DNA of 64,000 nucleotides, from NCBI RefSeq assembly GCF_001584165.1, contig NZ_CP013233.1, positions 1,865,791-1,929,790 of the forward strand. Direction: 5' to 3'. Origin of the DNA: Collimonas arenae (lineage in GTDB: Bacteria; Pseudomonadota; Gammaproteobacteria; Burkholderiales; Burkholderiaceae_D). The notes below the pieces were generated by a model, which ran no database searches, was not told the DNA's origin, and saw only the letters and a program-made list of their open reading frames with translations. Of the stretch, positions 55,789 to 64,000 are shown one piece after another (the stretch's first letter is position 1; every line of letters begins with the position of its first letter). Made by a program: the position numbers and the translations under genes.

Positions 55789-57558
55789 TTATGGGACAGA
55801 TGGCGCCGCCGCCGAGGCGGCAGGCGCTGCCGGGGATTCAGCTGGGGCTGGGCAGTTGCTGGAGTCGCTGGCGCCGCCGGGGACCGACGCAGCAGGAACG
55901 CCCAGGTTAGTCACGACCACACGGCGCGGATCTTCAGCGATGACCCGCATCGGCACGCCACGCTGTACCAGGTCGCGGTAGTTTTCCGGACGGATGATGG
56001 CGATGTCCTTCTTGCCGGCGGCCTGGTCGGCAGTCCATTTGACGACAAACGCATCAATGGTTGGAATCCACAGTTGCGGTTCCTGGCCAATGCCGAATTC
56101 CAGTTCATCCTTGTGCTGAACCATGGTCATGGTACGGCGCAGATAGAACGGCAAAGCCTGCTCGTATTTGCCAACCACATACAGCGTGGTTTGCGGCGTT
56201 ATTTCGGCGTTGATGGCGGGCACCATGTCAATACCGGCCGAATAACGTCCCTGCGGATCGTGACCGTACATCAGCAATTGGCCGCCGATGAAACCGCTGG
56301 CGGCGAGGGCAACAATCGCCCATTCCCGTTGTCGGCGCACCAGCAGCAATGCCGCGATGGCGCCGATGAAGGCAACCACGGAGGCGCCGAACACCCATGG
56401 CACATGCGCTTGCAGCAGTGGCAGGGAATAGGCATCCTTGGCCAGCGTTGGAATCTTCGATGACAATGCCAGGCCGATGACGGCCGGGAGCAGAAGCAGC
56501 AAGGCCGACGCCTGTACCGACTTGTTGCTGGCGTTATCCAGGTGGCATGCAATCAGCAGGGCCAGCGCCGGGAAAATCGGCAAGATGTACGACGGCAGCT
56601 TGGAATCGGAAATGCTGAAGAACACAAAAATGAAGATGCTCCAGATCAGCAGCATCTTCTTCGGCTGGAAGCCGGACGCCGCGCTGCGTTCGTGGGCGCC
56701 GTTCCACAAACTTTGGAACAGTACGCCAAGCCATGGCACGATGCCCAAGATCAGGATCGGTACGAAATAATACGGTGGGCCATAGCGGTTATGGATCTTG
56801 CTGGTGAAACGCTGGAATTGTTCGTGGATGAAGAAGAATTGCAGAAACTCAGGATTCTTCATCGAGATCAACACAAACCACGGTGTTGTGATGATAAAGA
56901 ACAGGAGCAGGCCCAGCACCAAGTGGAGTCGCTTCCAGATCGACCAGTCGCGTGAAAACAGCGTGTACAGCACCAATACCGCGCCCGGGATCAGCAAGCC
57001 GATCAAGCCTTTCGACAAGACCGACAGCGCCATGCCGGCCCAGCACAGCAGCATCCAGTTGCGTTGTTCGCTGTGGCTGATGTCGCTGCGCTGCGCCAGC
57101 AACAGCGCGCACAGTGCGATCGTCATCATGCCGGATAAACCCATGTCGAGCGTGTTGATGTGGCCCAGGCCGGCCCACAGGAAGCTGGAGCCGAGCACCA
57201 GCGCTGCGTAGAAGCCGATGCGTGCAGAGAATATGCGGGTGCCGGTGAATGCCACCAAAACGACGCCGAGCAGGCCACACAAGCCGGTCCACAAACGCGC
57301 CTGCCATTCGCCAAGGCCGAACAGTTCAAACGTGATGGCGTTCATCCAGGTTTGCAGCGGCGGCTTCTCGAAATATTTGAGTCCGTTCAGCCGCAACGTG
57401 ATCCAGTCGCCGGTGGCAACCATTTCACGCGCCATTTCGGCGTAGCGGCCCTCATCGGTAGGCACCAGGGTGCGCGCGCCGAGCATATAAAACCAGATGA
57501 TGCAGAACAGCAGGAAAAGCAGCCAGACGAAAGTTTTTGATTTGTGCAGTTCACGCAT
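55789..57558 (-). CDS. arnT: Lipid A L-Ara4N transferase ArnT (GT39/GT83 type)
   Basis: A 589-residue integral-membrane glycosyltransferase that transfers L-Ara4N from undecaprenyl phosphate to lipid A phosphates, lowering binding of polymyxin and cationic peptides. About 12 membrane helices are followed by a periplasmic domain. The catalytic-loop motif PTDEGRYAEMAREM lies near residues 33-46, and GDWITLRLNGLKYFEKPPL follows, both typical of ArnT. The Ala/Ser/Pro-rich last 30 residues are a low-complexity tail. Its start overlaps the Mth938-like gene by eight bases. Confidence 0.9.
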   Translation of the reverse strand: MRELHKSKTFVWLLFLLFCIIWFYMLGARTLVPTDEGRYAEMAREMVATGDWITLRLNGLKYFEKPPLQTWMNAITFELFGLGEWQARLWTGLCGLLGVVLVAFTGTRIFSARIGFYAALVLGSSFLWAGLGHINTLDMGLSGMMTIALCALLLAQRSDISHSEQRNWMLLCWAGMALSVLSKGLIGLLIPGAVLVLYTLFSRDWSIWKRLHLVLGLLLFFIITTPWFVLISMKNPEFLQFFFIHEQFQRFTSKIHNRYGPPYYFVPILILGIVPWLGVLFQSLWNGAHERSAASGFQPKKMLLIWSIFIFVFFSISDSKLPSYILPIFPALALLIACHLDNASNKSVQASALLLLLPAVIGLALSSKIPTLAKDAYSLPLLQAHVPWVFGASVVAFIGAIAALLLVRRQREWAIVALAASGFIGGQLLMYGHDPQGRYSAGIDMVPAINAEITPQTTLYVVGKYEQALPFYLRRTMTMVQHKDELEFGIGQEPQLWIPTIDAFVVKWTADQAAGKKDIAIIRPENYRDLVQRGVPMRVIAEDPRRVVVTNLGVPAASVPGGASDSSNCPAPAESPAAPAASAAAPSVP

Positions 57559-57949
57559 CTTGGGCGGTTTCCTTGTCGGTATTGAAAATCAGGGCCAAAA
57601 CGACTTTGCGTCCTTCGGCCATCAAAATATTGTAAGTACGGCAAGCGGCCTGGTTATCCATGCATTCGACGCCGATGCGGCGCGCCGTCAGCACGGTGGT
57701 CAGTTTCGGGTGGACAAAACGCTGCCGCAGGCCGGTGCCGAGGATCACGACATCGGGCCGGGTGCTGTCTATATGCGCGAAATGTTCGGCCGTGAGAGCG
57801 TCGAATCCATTGACCGGCCAGACCACTGGCGCCGATTCGGGCAAGACCAGCAGGCTGTGCTCGTAACGGGTCGCATTGATTTCCACGCCATGGTCGTCGT
57901 AGGCCGTGACGGTCTGGTATTGCTGGGTCGGAGTGGTATGTAGCTTCAT
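57551..57949 (-). CDS. Mth938-like domain-containing protein
   Basis: A 132-residue protein of the Mth938/NDUFAF3-like fold (DUF498). The core VWPVNGFDALTAEHFAHI, DVVILGTGLRQRFVHPKL and GIGVECMDNQAACRTYNILMAEGRKV (here IGVECMDNQAACRTYN) are typical; the conserved EXMDTXAACRTYN-like segment is intact. Its molecular role in bacteria is unknown. It starts at ATG 57949 and runs into arnT with an eight-base overlap, so it heads the arn transcript, although it is probably not an L-Ara4N enzyme. Confidence 0.85.
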   Translation of the reverse strand: MKLHTTPTQQYQTVTAYDDHGVEINATRYEHSLLVLPESAPVVWPVNGFDALTAEHFAHIDSTRPDVVILGTGLRQRFVHPKLTTVLTARRIGVECMDNQAACRTYNILMAEGRKVVLALIFNTDKETAQDA

Positions 57950-58015
57950 CGCATTATCTTTAATTAGTTGGGGCAAGGCCTGCAGCCATATAAAAGCGGC
58001 GCCTGACCTCGTCAC

Positions 58016-58393
58016 GCAAATAGTTGTCTGGTCATGTTCAGAGTAAAGATCAAGATAGCTCTAAAAACCAAGGATAGACCGAGGATGACCTGCAAATTTC
58101 CATAAAGTGGAAAATAAAGTGCTGCATTGTAGCGTTTTCCGCTGGAGAGCTTGCGTTATTGATTGATAAAACCTCACGCTTTCGGCAGAATGGGTGGTTC
58201 GGGCGGTGATTTGTGCACCGCCGAAAAGCTGTCCGGAAAGTCGTGAAATAAGCCTGGAGTGGTCCTGGGGCTGTCCTTACAAGGGGTAGCTGCTTGCATT
58301 TGCTGCGGCACACGTTTAAATGCGTGACGATAATCATTTTCCAGACAGCTTTTTAAAGCTCGACAATGTTGCGTAAAATACAAGGATTGTACT
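58016..58393. other. Divergent promoter region without genes
   Basis: These 378 bases separate the divergent Mth938-arn operon and alaT. No gene with a ribosome-binding site is seen. It must hold two promoters, but I could not place either with confidence, and I see no PmrA-type direct repeat that would link the arn side to polymyxin sensing. Confidence 0.5.
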
Positions 58394-59622
58394 GTGCGAC
58401 CGATTCAAAAATCGAAGAAACTGGATGATGTCTGTTACGACATCCGTGGCCCTGTGCTGGAAAAAGCGCGGCAAATGGAAGAAGAAGGCCACAAGATCAT
58501 CAAGCTGAACATCGGCAACCTGGCGGTGTTCGGTTTTGAGCCGCCGGATGAAATTGTGCAGGACATGATCCGCAACATGGGCAATGCGTCCGGGTATACC
58601 GATTCCAAAGGCATGTTCGCACCGCGCAAGTCGGTGATGCATTATTGTCAGCAGAAGCGCATTCAGGGCGTCACGATCGATGACATTTACCTGGGCAATG
58701 GTGCCTCGGAGCTGATCGTGATGAGCATGAACGCCTTGCTCAACACCGGTGATGAAGTGCTGGTGCCATCACCCGACTATCCGCTCTGGACCGCTGCCGT
58801 CAGCCTGTCCGGCGGTACGCCGCGGCATTACATCTGCGACGAGCAGGCGGGTTGGTTCCCGGATATTGAAGATATCAAAAAGAAAATCAATTCGAACACG
58901 CGCGCAATCGTCGTCATCAATCCGAACAACCCGACCGGCGCCTTGTATCCGGTGGAGTTGCTGCAGCAGATCGTCGAACTGGCGCGCCAGCATCAACTGA
59001 TCATTTTTGCCGATGAGATCTACGACAAGGTGCTGTACGATGGCGAGGAGCATACGTCGCTGGCGTCACTGGCGGACGATGTGCTGTTCATTACCTTCAA
59101 CGGCCTGTCGAAAAATTATCGGTCCTGCGGTTATCGCGCCGGCTGGATGGTGGTCTCGGGCGAGAAAAACACGCCAAGGGCTATATAGAAGGCTTGAACA
59201 TGCTGGCGTCGATGCGCCTGTGCGCCAATGCGCCGGGCCAGTATGCGATCCAGACTGCGCTGGGCGGTTATCAGAGCATTAATGATCTGGTCGGGCCAAA
59301 CGGCCGTTTGACGCGGCAGCGCGACATGGCGTACAAATTGCTGACCGATATCCCGGGCGTGACTTGCGTCAAGCCGAAGGCAGCGCTGTACATGTTTCCA
59401 CGTCTCGATCCGAAGATGTATCCGATCAGCGATGACCAGGATTTCGCCTACGAGCTCTTGGCAGAACAGCGGGTCTTGATCGTGCAGGGGACGGGTTTCA
59501 ATTGCCCGACGCCGGATCACTTCCGCGTGGTGTTCCTGCCGAACACCGATGATCTGGCCGATTCAATGGGACGCATTGCCAATTTCCTGGAAGGGTATCG
59601 CCGGCGTCACGGAACGGTTTGA
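58394..59622 (+). CDS. alaT: Alanine-synthesising aminotransferase AlaT (one-base frameshift)
   Basis: A class I/II PLP aminotransferase of the AlaA/AlaT type, making alanine from pyruvate and glutamate. The GTG start at 58394 follows AAGGA. Landmarks are INPNNPTGALYP (about 175-186), the PLP-contact DEIYDKVLYDG and the lysine K240 in FNGLSKNYRSCGYR. The frame breaks at A5 59165-59169; a sixth A restores SGEKKHAKGYIEGLNMLASM and gives a single 409-residue protein. hom follows downstream, the common order in this group. Confidence 0.88.
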
Positions 59623-59672
59623 CGGTTGCAAGGCAGTTTTTTTATTCAATTTTTTCACAGACAGCAGAGAAC

Positions 59673-60983
59673 ATGAAATCCATCAAGGTAGGTTTGCTTG
59701 GCATAGGTACGGTCGGTTCCGGCACGTTTAACGTATTGAAGCGCAATCAGCAAGAAATTGCAGCGCGCGCCGGGAGAGCTATTGAAATTACGATGGTGGC
59801 CGATCTCGATACCGAGCGCGCCAAGAAGCTGACCAATGGCGAAGTGGCAGTCGTCAACGACGCCAATCTGGTCGTCAACAATCCCGATATCGATATTGTC
59901 ATCGAGTTGATCGGCGGTTACGGCATCGCCAAGGATCTGGTGCTGAAGGCGATCGCCAACGGCAAGCACGTGGTGACCGCCAACAAGGCCTTGATCGCGA
60001 CCCATGGCAACGAGATTTTCAAGGCGGCGCAAGAAAAAGGCGTGATCGTTGCGTTTGAAGCAGCGGTAGCCGGCGGTATCCCGATCATCAAGGCGCTGCG
60101 TGAAGGCCTGACTGCCAACAGCATCCAATGGATCGCTGGCATCATCAACGGCACTACTAATTTCATCCTGTCCGAAATGCGCGACAAGGGTCTCGACTTT
60201 GACGTCGTGCTGAAGGAAGCGCAACGCCTCGGCTACGCCGAAGCCGATCCGACCTTCGATATCGAGGGTGTCGATGCTGCCCACAAGCTGACTATCATGG
60301 CTTCGATCGCATTCGGTATCCCGGTGCAGTTCAGCAAGGCGCATGTGGAAGGCATCACCAAGCTGCAGGCCACCGACATCCGTTACGCCGAACAGCTCGG
60401 CTATCGCATCAAGCTGCTGGGTATCACCAAGCGCACCGCCGGCGGCATCGAGCTGCGTGTGCATCCGACGCTGATTCCGAGCGCGCGCCTGATCGCCAAT
60501 GTTGAAGGTGCGATGAACGCGGTGCTGGTACGCGGCGACGCGGTTGGCGATACGCTCTATTACGGCAAGGGCGCCGGTGCCGAACCGACTGCTTCGGCAG
60601 TGATCGCCGATCTGGTCGATATCACACGCCTGGCAACCGCCGATCCGGAACATCGCGTGCCGCATCTGGCGTTCCAGCCGAATGCGATGGCCGATACGCC
60701 GATCCTGCCGATGGCCGAGATCACCACCAGCTACTACCTGCGCATGCATGTCGCCGATCAACCCGGCGTGCTGGCCGATGTCACGCGCATTTTGGCAGAC
60801 TCGTCTATCTCGATTGATGCCATGCTGCAAAAAGAACCGGCGGCAGGTGAGACCCGTACTGATATCATCATGCTGACGCACCAGACCCAGGAAAAAAATG
60901 TCGAGGCGGCGATTGCCAAGATAGAAGCCCTGGCGACGGTGGTCGGTACGGTAACCAAAATTCGACTGGAAGAACTGGGTTAA
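59673..60983 (+). CDS. hom: Homoserine dehydrogenase Hom
   Basis: It reduces aspartate semialdehyde to homoserine, the branch to threonine and methionine. ATG 59673 gives 436 residues. The Rossmann fold starts IKVGLLGIGTVGSGT, the catalytic core contains AAVAGGIPIIKALREGL and GIINGTTNFILSEM, and the ACT domain lies from about residue 355 (YYLRMHVADQPGVLADVTRIL). A frame upstream to 59619 is open but not conserved. It lies 50 bases after alaT. Confidence 0.97.
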   Translation: MKSIKVGLLGIGTVGSGTFNVLKRNQQEIAARAGRAIEITMVADLDTERAKKLTNGEVAVVNDANLVVNNPDIDIVIELIGGYGIAKDLVLKAIANGKHVVTANKALIATHGNEIFKAAQEKGVIVAFEAAVAGGIPIIKALREGLTANSIQWIAGIINGTTNFILSEMRDKGLDFDVVLKEAQRLGYAEADPTFDIEGVDAAHKLTIMASIAFGIPVQFSKAHVEGITKLQATDIRYAEQLGYRIKLLGITKRTAGGIELRVHPTLIPSARLIANVEGAMNAVLVRGDAVGDTLYYGKGAGAEPTASAVIADLVDITRLATADPEHRVPHLAFQPNAMADTPILPMAEITTSYYLRMHVADQPGVLADVTRILADSSISIDAMLQKEPAAGETRTDIIMLTHQTQEKNVEAAIAKIEALATVVGTVTKIRLEELG

Positions 60984-61081
60984 TCGCCCATTGCAAGATT
61001 GTCGCCAAAACGCGTTCGATATTCGGTGGTGCGCCGTAGGTTGGCGTGCTACGGTCGTCGGACGCATTCTAAGGAGAGTGT

Positions 61082-61470
61082 ATGCGTAAGTTGTTGATGG
61101 CTGTTTGCCTGGTATTGCCTGTCGCTGCGTTTGCCCAAGCCGATCCTTGCTGTCGCAGAGCACCACTGCGGACATGAATTCGTGCGCCAAGACCGAGTTC
61201 GACAAGGACGAAAAGACCTTGAACGACACGTACCAGCAACTGCTCAAGCAGATCACCAAGCCTGACCAGGATGGGGTGCGCTACGGTGAGGTAAAGAAGA
61301 AACTGATCGAAGCGCAACGGGCTTGGGTCAATTTCCGCAAAAAGGATTGCGATGCCGTCTACACTTACAACGAAAGCGGAACCATCCGCACGCTTGAGTT
61401 CCTGGGATGCATGCGTGCTCACACGGTTCAGCGCACCAAAGAATTGAAGAACTTCATCGTCGAGAAATAA
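61082..61470 (+). CDS. LprI-like (DUF1311) secreted protein (one-base frameshift)
   Basis: A small secreted protein of the DUF1311/LprI family, some members of which inhibit lysozyme. The ATG at 61082, eight bases after AAGGAGAG, opens a signal peptide ending near AFAQA. Near 61149-61152 one base is missing: restoring it gives ADPCLSQSTTADMNSCAKTEFDKDE and a 129-residue protein. The family pattern is present: DMNSCAKTEFDKDEKTLN, an AWVNFRKKDCDAV segment and a C-terminal GCMRAHTVQRTKEL. Four cysteines probably form two disulfides. It is followed by a bidirectional terminator. Confidence 0.82.
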
Positions 61471-61500
61471 TCGCCCGAGGAAGCTTTTCGCATCCGGTAA

Positions 61501-61539
61501 AAAAAACCGTTGCAGATGAGATATCTGCAACGGTTTTTT
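61501..61539. terminator. Bidirectional rho-independent terminator
   Basis: A 17-base perfect stem, AAAAAACCGTTGCAGAT (61501-61517) with ATCTGCAACGGTTTTTT (61523-61539), lies between the convergent LprI-like and yicC genes and works in both directions. Confidence 0.95.
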
Positions 61540-61559
61540 TATTGGAGGCAACCTGATTG

Positions 61560-62468
61560 CTATTCGAGATTTTGCACCTGCTCACGCATTTGATCGATCA
61601 ACAGCTTCAATTCCATCGACGCATCCGCCAATTCCTTGATCGCCGCTTTGGAGCCGACGGTATTGGCTTCACGATTCAATTCCTGCATCATGAAATCCAG
61701 GCGCTTGCCGACCTGGCCACCCTTTTTCAGGATATGGCGGGTTTCGCTCAGATGTGCTGCCAGTCTTGATAACTCTTCGGCAATATCGATACGGATGCCG
61801 TACAGCGTGACTTCCTGGCGAATCCGGTCCAGTGCTTCTTCGCGCGACAGGCTGGAGTTGCTGTTGTCCTGTTGCGCCAGTCCAAGCGCTTCCTGCATGC
61901 GTTCAATAGCTTTCTGCTGGAATTGCGCGACCACCTGCGGCACCAATGGCGTAATCCGCTGCACAATAGCTTCCATGGCATCGATGCGAGCAATCAGCAC
62001 GGCTTGCAGGGCTGCGCCTTCGCGTGCGCGCGATTCGACGAAGGCTTCCAGGGTTGCGCTCATGGTGGCCTGGATATCGGCCTGCAGCGTGTCCTGGCTG
62101 ATGACAGCTTCTTCGATGACGCCTGGCCAGCGCAACAACTCATTGACGGTCAGCGGCGCCGCTTCGATGAATTGCTGGCGCACCGCGCTTTGCAAATCGG
62201 CGAGGGAAGCCAGGAGCGTTGTGTTCAGTGCTTGCGATGCGCCGGAGGCGGTCTTGCGCCCGAAACTCAGGCGGCATTCAACTTTACCGCGAGCAATGCG
62301 ACCAATGATCGCTTCCCGCAACGCCGGTTCCAGCGAACGCAGGTCGTCGTTGATGCGGAATTGCAGGTCGAGAAAGCGCGAATTGACGCTCTTGATTTCG
62401 ATGGTAATCGTGCCCGCGGCAGTTTCGCGATTGTTGACGGCATAGCCGGTCATGCTACAGATAGTCAA
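61560..62468 (-). CDS. yicC: YicC family endoribonuclease
   Basis: YicC proteins are conserved endoribonucleases of the YicC/YloC type. I chose the TTG at 62468, behind AAGGA with six bases between, because it yields the family-typical opening MTICSMTGYA; the protein then has 302 residues. Also characteristic are EIKSVNSRFLDLQFR, GRIARGKVECRLSF, and the C-terminal GKRLDFMMQELNREANTVGSKA. The gene diverges from the Ser/Thr kinase gene, as in relatives. An ATG at 62453 would drop the first five residues. Confidence 0.93.
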   Translation of the reverse strand: MTICSMTGYAVNNRETAAGTITIEIKSVNSRFLDLQFRINDDLRSLEPALREAIIGRIARGKVECRLSFGRKTASGASQALNTTLLASLADLQSAVRQQFIEAAPLTVNELLRWPGVIEEAVISQDTLQADIQATMSATLEAFVESRAREGAALQAVLIARIDAMEAIVQRITPLVPQVVAQFQQKAIERMQEALGLAQQDNSNSSLSREEALDRIRQEVTLYGIRIDIAEELSRLAAHLSETRHILKKGGQVGKRLDFMMQELNREANTVGSKAAIKELADASMELKLLIDQMREQVQNLE

Positions 62469-62562
62469 AATGCGTCCTTTGTTTCTGGGTTGCAAGGGTT
62501 TTTCTTTACAAGTCAGCGATTTATCAAGACAATCGCTACACCATTGACTAGGGTAGGATCGC

Positions 62563-63578
62563 ATGGCCGCACAAAACAATGCTCCATTGCCTGACGGGCT
62601 GAAAATTGCTGGATACCGCATTGTAAAGAAGATTGCATCGGGTGGGTTCAGTATTGTCTATCTGGCATACGACGAGGACGGTAACGCCGTCGCCATCAAG
62701 GAATATCTGCCGAGCTCGTTGGCATTACGCCAATGGGGAGAGCTGGCGCCGGCAATTTCGCCGGAAAATCTGCCGACTTTCCGCATCGGCCTCAAGTGCT
62801 TTTTCGAAGAAGGCCGCGCCTTGGCGCGCATCGCGCATCCGAACGTGGTGAGCGTGATCAACTTCTTCCGCGCCAATGAAACGGTGTACATGGTGATGGC
62901 CTACGAATCCGGCCGCTCGCTGCAGGAACACATCCTGCGCCGCCGCGACAAGGGTGAGAAGCCGCTGGTGTCGGAGAAATTCATCCGCAAGATGTTCCGT
63001 CATGTGATGAACGGTTTGCGCGAAGTGCATACGCATAAACTACTGCATCTGGACCTGAAGCCGGCCAATATTTATCTGCGCGCCGATGGTACGCCGATCC
63101 TGCTGGATTTTGGTGCTGCCCGCCAGACCCTGCGTTCCGATTCGCCGAAACTGTACCCATGTATACGCCAGGTTTTGCGCCAGCCGAATTGTATGAGCGA
63201 AATGGCAATCTCGGACCGTGGACCGATATCTACAGCATCGGTGCTTCGATCTTCGCATGTATGGTCGGCGCGCCGCCGCAGCCAGTGGACCAGCGCAAGG
63301 TCAACGACAAGATGGAAGGACACTTCCGCAAGCTAGAAGGCTTGTATTCGCCGGAACTGATCCAGGTAGTACGCTGGTGCCTGATGATCGATCCACTGCA
63401 ACGGCCGCAAAGCGTGTTTGCTGTACAGCGCGCCTTGATGGAGCCGGTGCAGGAAGAGGAGGTCAGCGTGCGTGATATGGTCACGCGCAAGATCCGCAGT
63501 GTCTTTTTCACACACATCCAATTCCGTAAGAAAGCTACCGACGGTCCGGACACGACGATTCAGGAAAACACCATTTAA
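62563..63578 (+). CDS. Ser/Thr protein kinase (one-base frameshift)
   Basis: A Hanks-type kinase of about 338 residues after correction. The Gly loop IASGGFSIVY is at about 25-34, the ATP-binding lysine K46 is in AVAIKEYL, the catalytic loop HLDLKPAN has D164, and the metal-binding DFG is at 182-184. HLD instead of HRD makes it a non-RD kinase. The frame breaks near 63156-63159: one base more gives KLYPMYTPGFAPAELYE. There is no membrane anchor. The next gene is a PP2C phosphatase, so kinase and phosphatase probably act on the same targets. Confidence 0.87.
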
Positions 63579-63662
63579 TACGGTTCGCTGGATCGCTGCA
63601 CCGTTAAATTTCCCTGTATTTTTTGCTGCATTTTTAACAAGCGTCACGTTAATAGAGTTTTC

Positions 63663-64000
63663 ATGCGATTTTCTGTTTATCAAGAAAGCCACATCGGCGC
63701 CGCAAGGTCAACCAGGACCGGATGGGCTACAGCTTCACGCGCGACGCCTTGCTGCTGCTGCTCACCGATGGCATGGTGGCCATCTGCACGGTGAGATCGC
63801 AGCCAATATCGCGATGCAAACCATCGGCTCCTTGTTCCAGAAAAGCGCCAGCCCTATATCAAGAAGCCGGAGCGTTTCCTGGAGGACGCGTTCTACGCTG
63901 CCCACATGGAAATTCATCGTTACCGGATGTCCACAAGTTGTCGGAAACGCCCGCACCACGGTTGTGGCGTGCCTGATCCAGCATAACAGCGCATTCTGGG
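63663..64000 (+). CDS. PP2C-family protein phosphatase, partial and multiply frameshifted
   Basis: The start of a PP2C-type Ser/Thr phosphatase runs off the window. Read through shifts, the protein goes MRFSVYQESHIGARKVNQDR, then MGYSFTRDALLLLLTDGMGG and HGEIAANIAMQTIGSLFQKS, with the metal motif DGMGGH clear. In the sequence as given, one base seems to be missing at each of five places: about 63699-63703, 63774-63777, 63852-63855, 63925-63926 and 63950-63953. No frame is open for the whole stretch. Substitution damage is not seen, which points to sequence error. It follows the kinase gene by 84 bases. Confidence 0.75.

Noticed and set aside
59655..61259. 534-codon minus-strand frame opposite hom
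   Set aside because: Covers a certain gene on the other strand, starts within lprI-like, and has no recognisable domain.
61105..61470. Independent start (GTG/ATG-type) for the LprI-like protein at 61105
   Set aside because: It drops the signal peptide; a signal peptide in the neighbouring frame at 61082 and a one-base shift explain it better.
63579..64000. PP2C gene as a true pseudogene
   Set aside because: Five one-base shifts with otherwise conserved protein and no substitutions fit poor sequence accuracy better than decay; still unproved.
1..64000. CRISPR arrays, insertion sequences, prophage, restriction-modification or toxin-antitoxin systems
   Set aside because: No regularly spaced direct repeats, transposase-like protein, phage structural protein or paired small toxin/antitoxin genes were seen anywhere in the window.

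Overview
The window is chromosomal DNA of a betaproteobacterium, most likely a member of the Oxalobacteraceae (Collimonas, Herbaspirillum or Janthinobacterium-like). This assignment is an inference from gene order (greA / yhbY / rlmE-ftsH-folP-glmM; rpsF-priB-rpsR-rplI-dnaB; yicC next to a Ser/Thr kinase and a PP2C phosphatase) and from the protein sequences; no rRNA gene is present to confirm it. Almost all of the window is core or commonly shared genes. I see no insertion sequence, prophage, CRISPR array or toxin-antitoxin pair.

Layout. 1-4.9 kb: end of a phosphate-starvation operon, pstC(partial)-pstA-pstB-phoU-phoB-phoR. 5.1-7.4 kb: a patatin-like lipoprotein, an NlpC/P60 hydrolase and a small GlcG/HbpS-type protein. 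7.7-12.3 kb: carAB behind a clear sigma-70 promoter. 12.4-19.1 kb: greA, a DUF4149 membrane protein, yhbY (minus), rlmE, ftsH, folP, glmM. 19.3-21.3 kb: a second, paralogous phoB-phoR pair. 21.5-21.9 kb: tRNA-Pro(UGG) and tRNA-Arg(UCU). 22.2-28.0 kb: an orphan secreted Cys-containing protein, rhlE, a VOC protein, suhB, a TrmJ-type methyltransferase, and lexA with a perfect LexA box. 28.1-31.2 kb: rpsF-priB-rpsR-rplI and dnaB. 31.4-33.2 kb: a DUF47 protein with the low-affinity phosphate transporter Pit. 33.4-36.1 kb: an autotransporter interrupted at a run of seven G. 36.2-41.3 kb (minus): a MarR-controlled EmrAB/outer-membrane-factor efflux operon. 41.3-46.5 kb: a two-component system divergent from an NMT1/SsuA-type ABC importer. 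46.6-49.9 kb (minus): a metallophosphoesterase, a PIN-PhoH ATPase and a Bcp peroxiredoxin. 50.0-57.9 kb (minus): a complete set of lipid A L-Ara4N genes (arnD, two separate arnA halves, arnC, arnB, arnE, arnT) plus an Mth938-like gene. 58.4-64.0 kb: an AlaT-type aminotransferase, homoserine dehydrogenase, an LprI-like protein, YicC, and a Ser/Thr kinase followed by a PP2C phosphatase that runs off the window.

Three themes connect the genes: phosphate acquisition and sensing (Pst/PhoU, two PhoBR pairs, DUF47-Pit), envelope defence (L-Ara4N, the Emr pump, the LprI-like protein, the autotransporter), and core macromolecular synthesis.

A caution for any user: at least nine genes carry single-base frameshifts, often in homopolymers, with the conserved protein continuing intact in the neighbouring frame. 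Five more or less evenly spaced shifts fall in the last 340 bases. I read most of these as sequence or assembly errors, not gene decay. The one at the autotransporter G-run could instead be a true phase-variation switch. I found no clearly unprecedented system; the most interesting items are the G-run autotransporter, the duplicated PhoBR pair, the split-arnA L-Ara4N locus and the orphan secreted protein.
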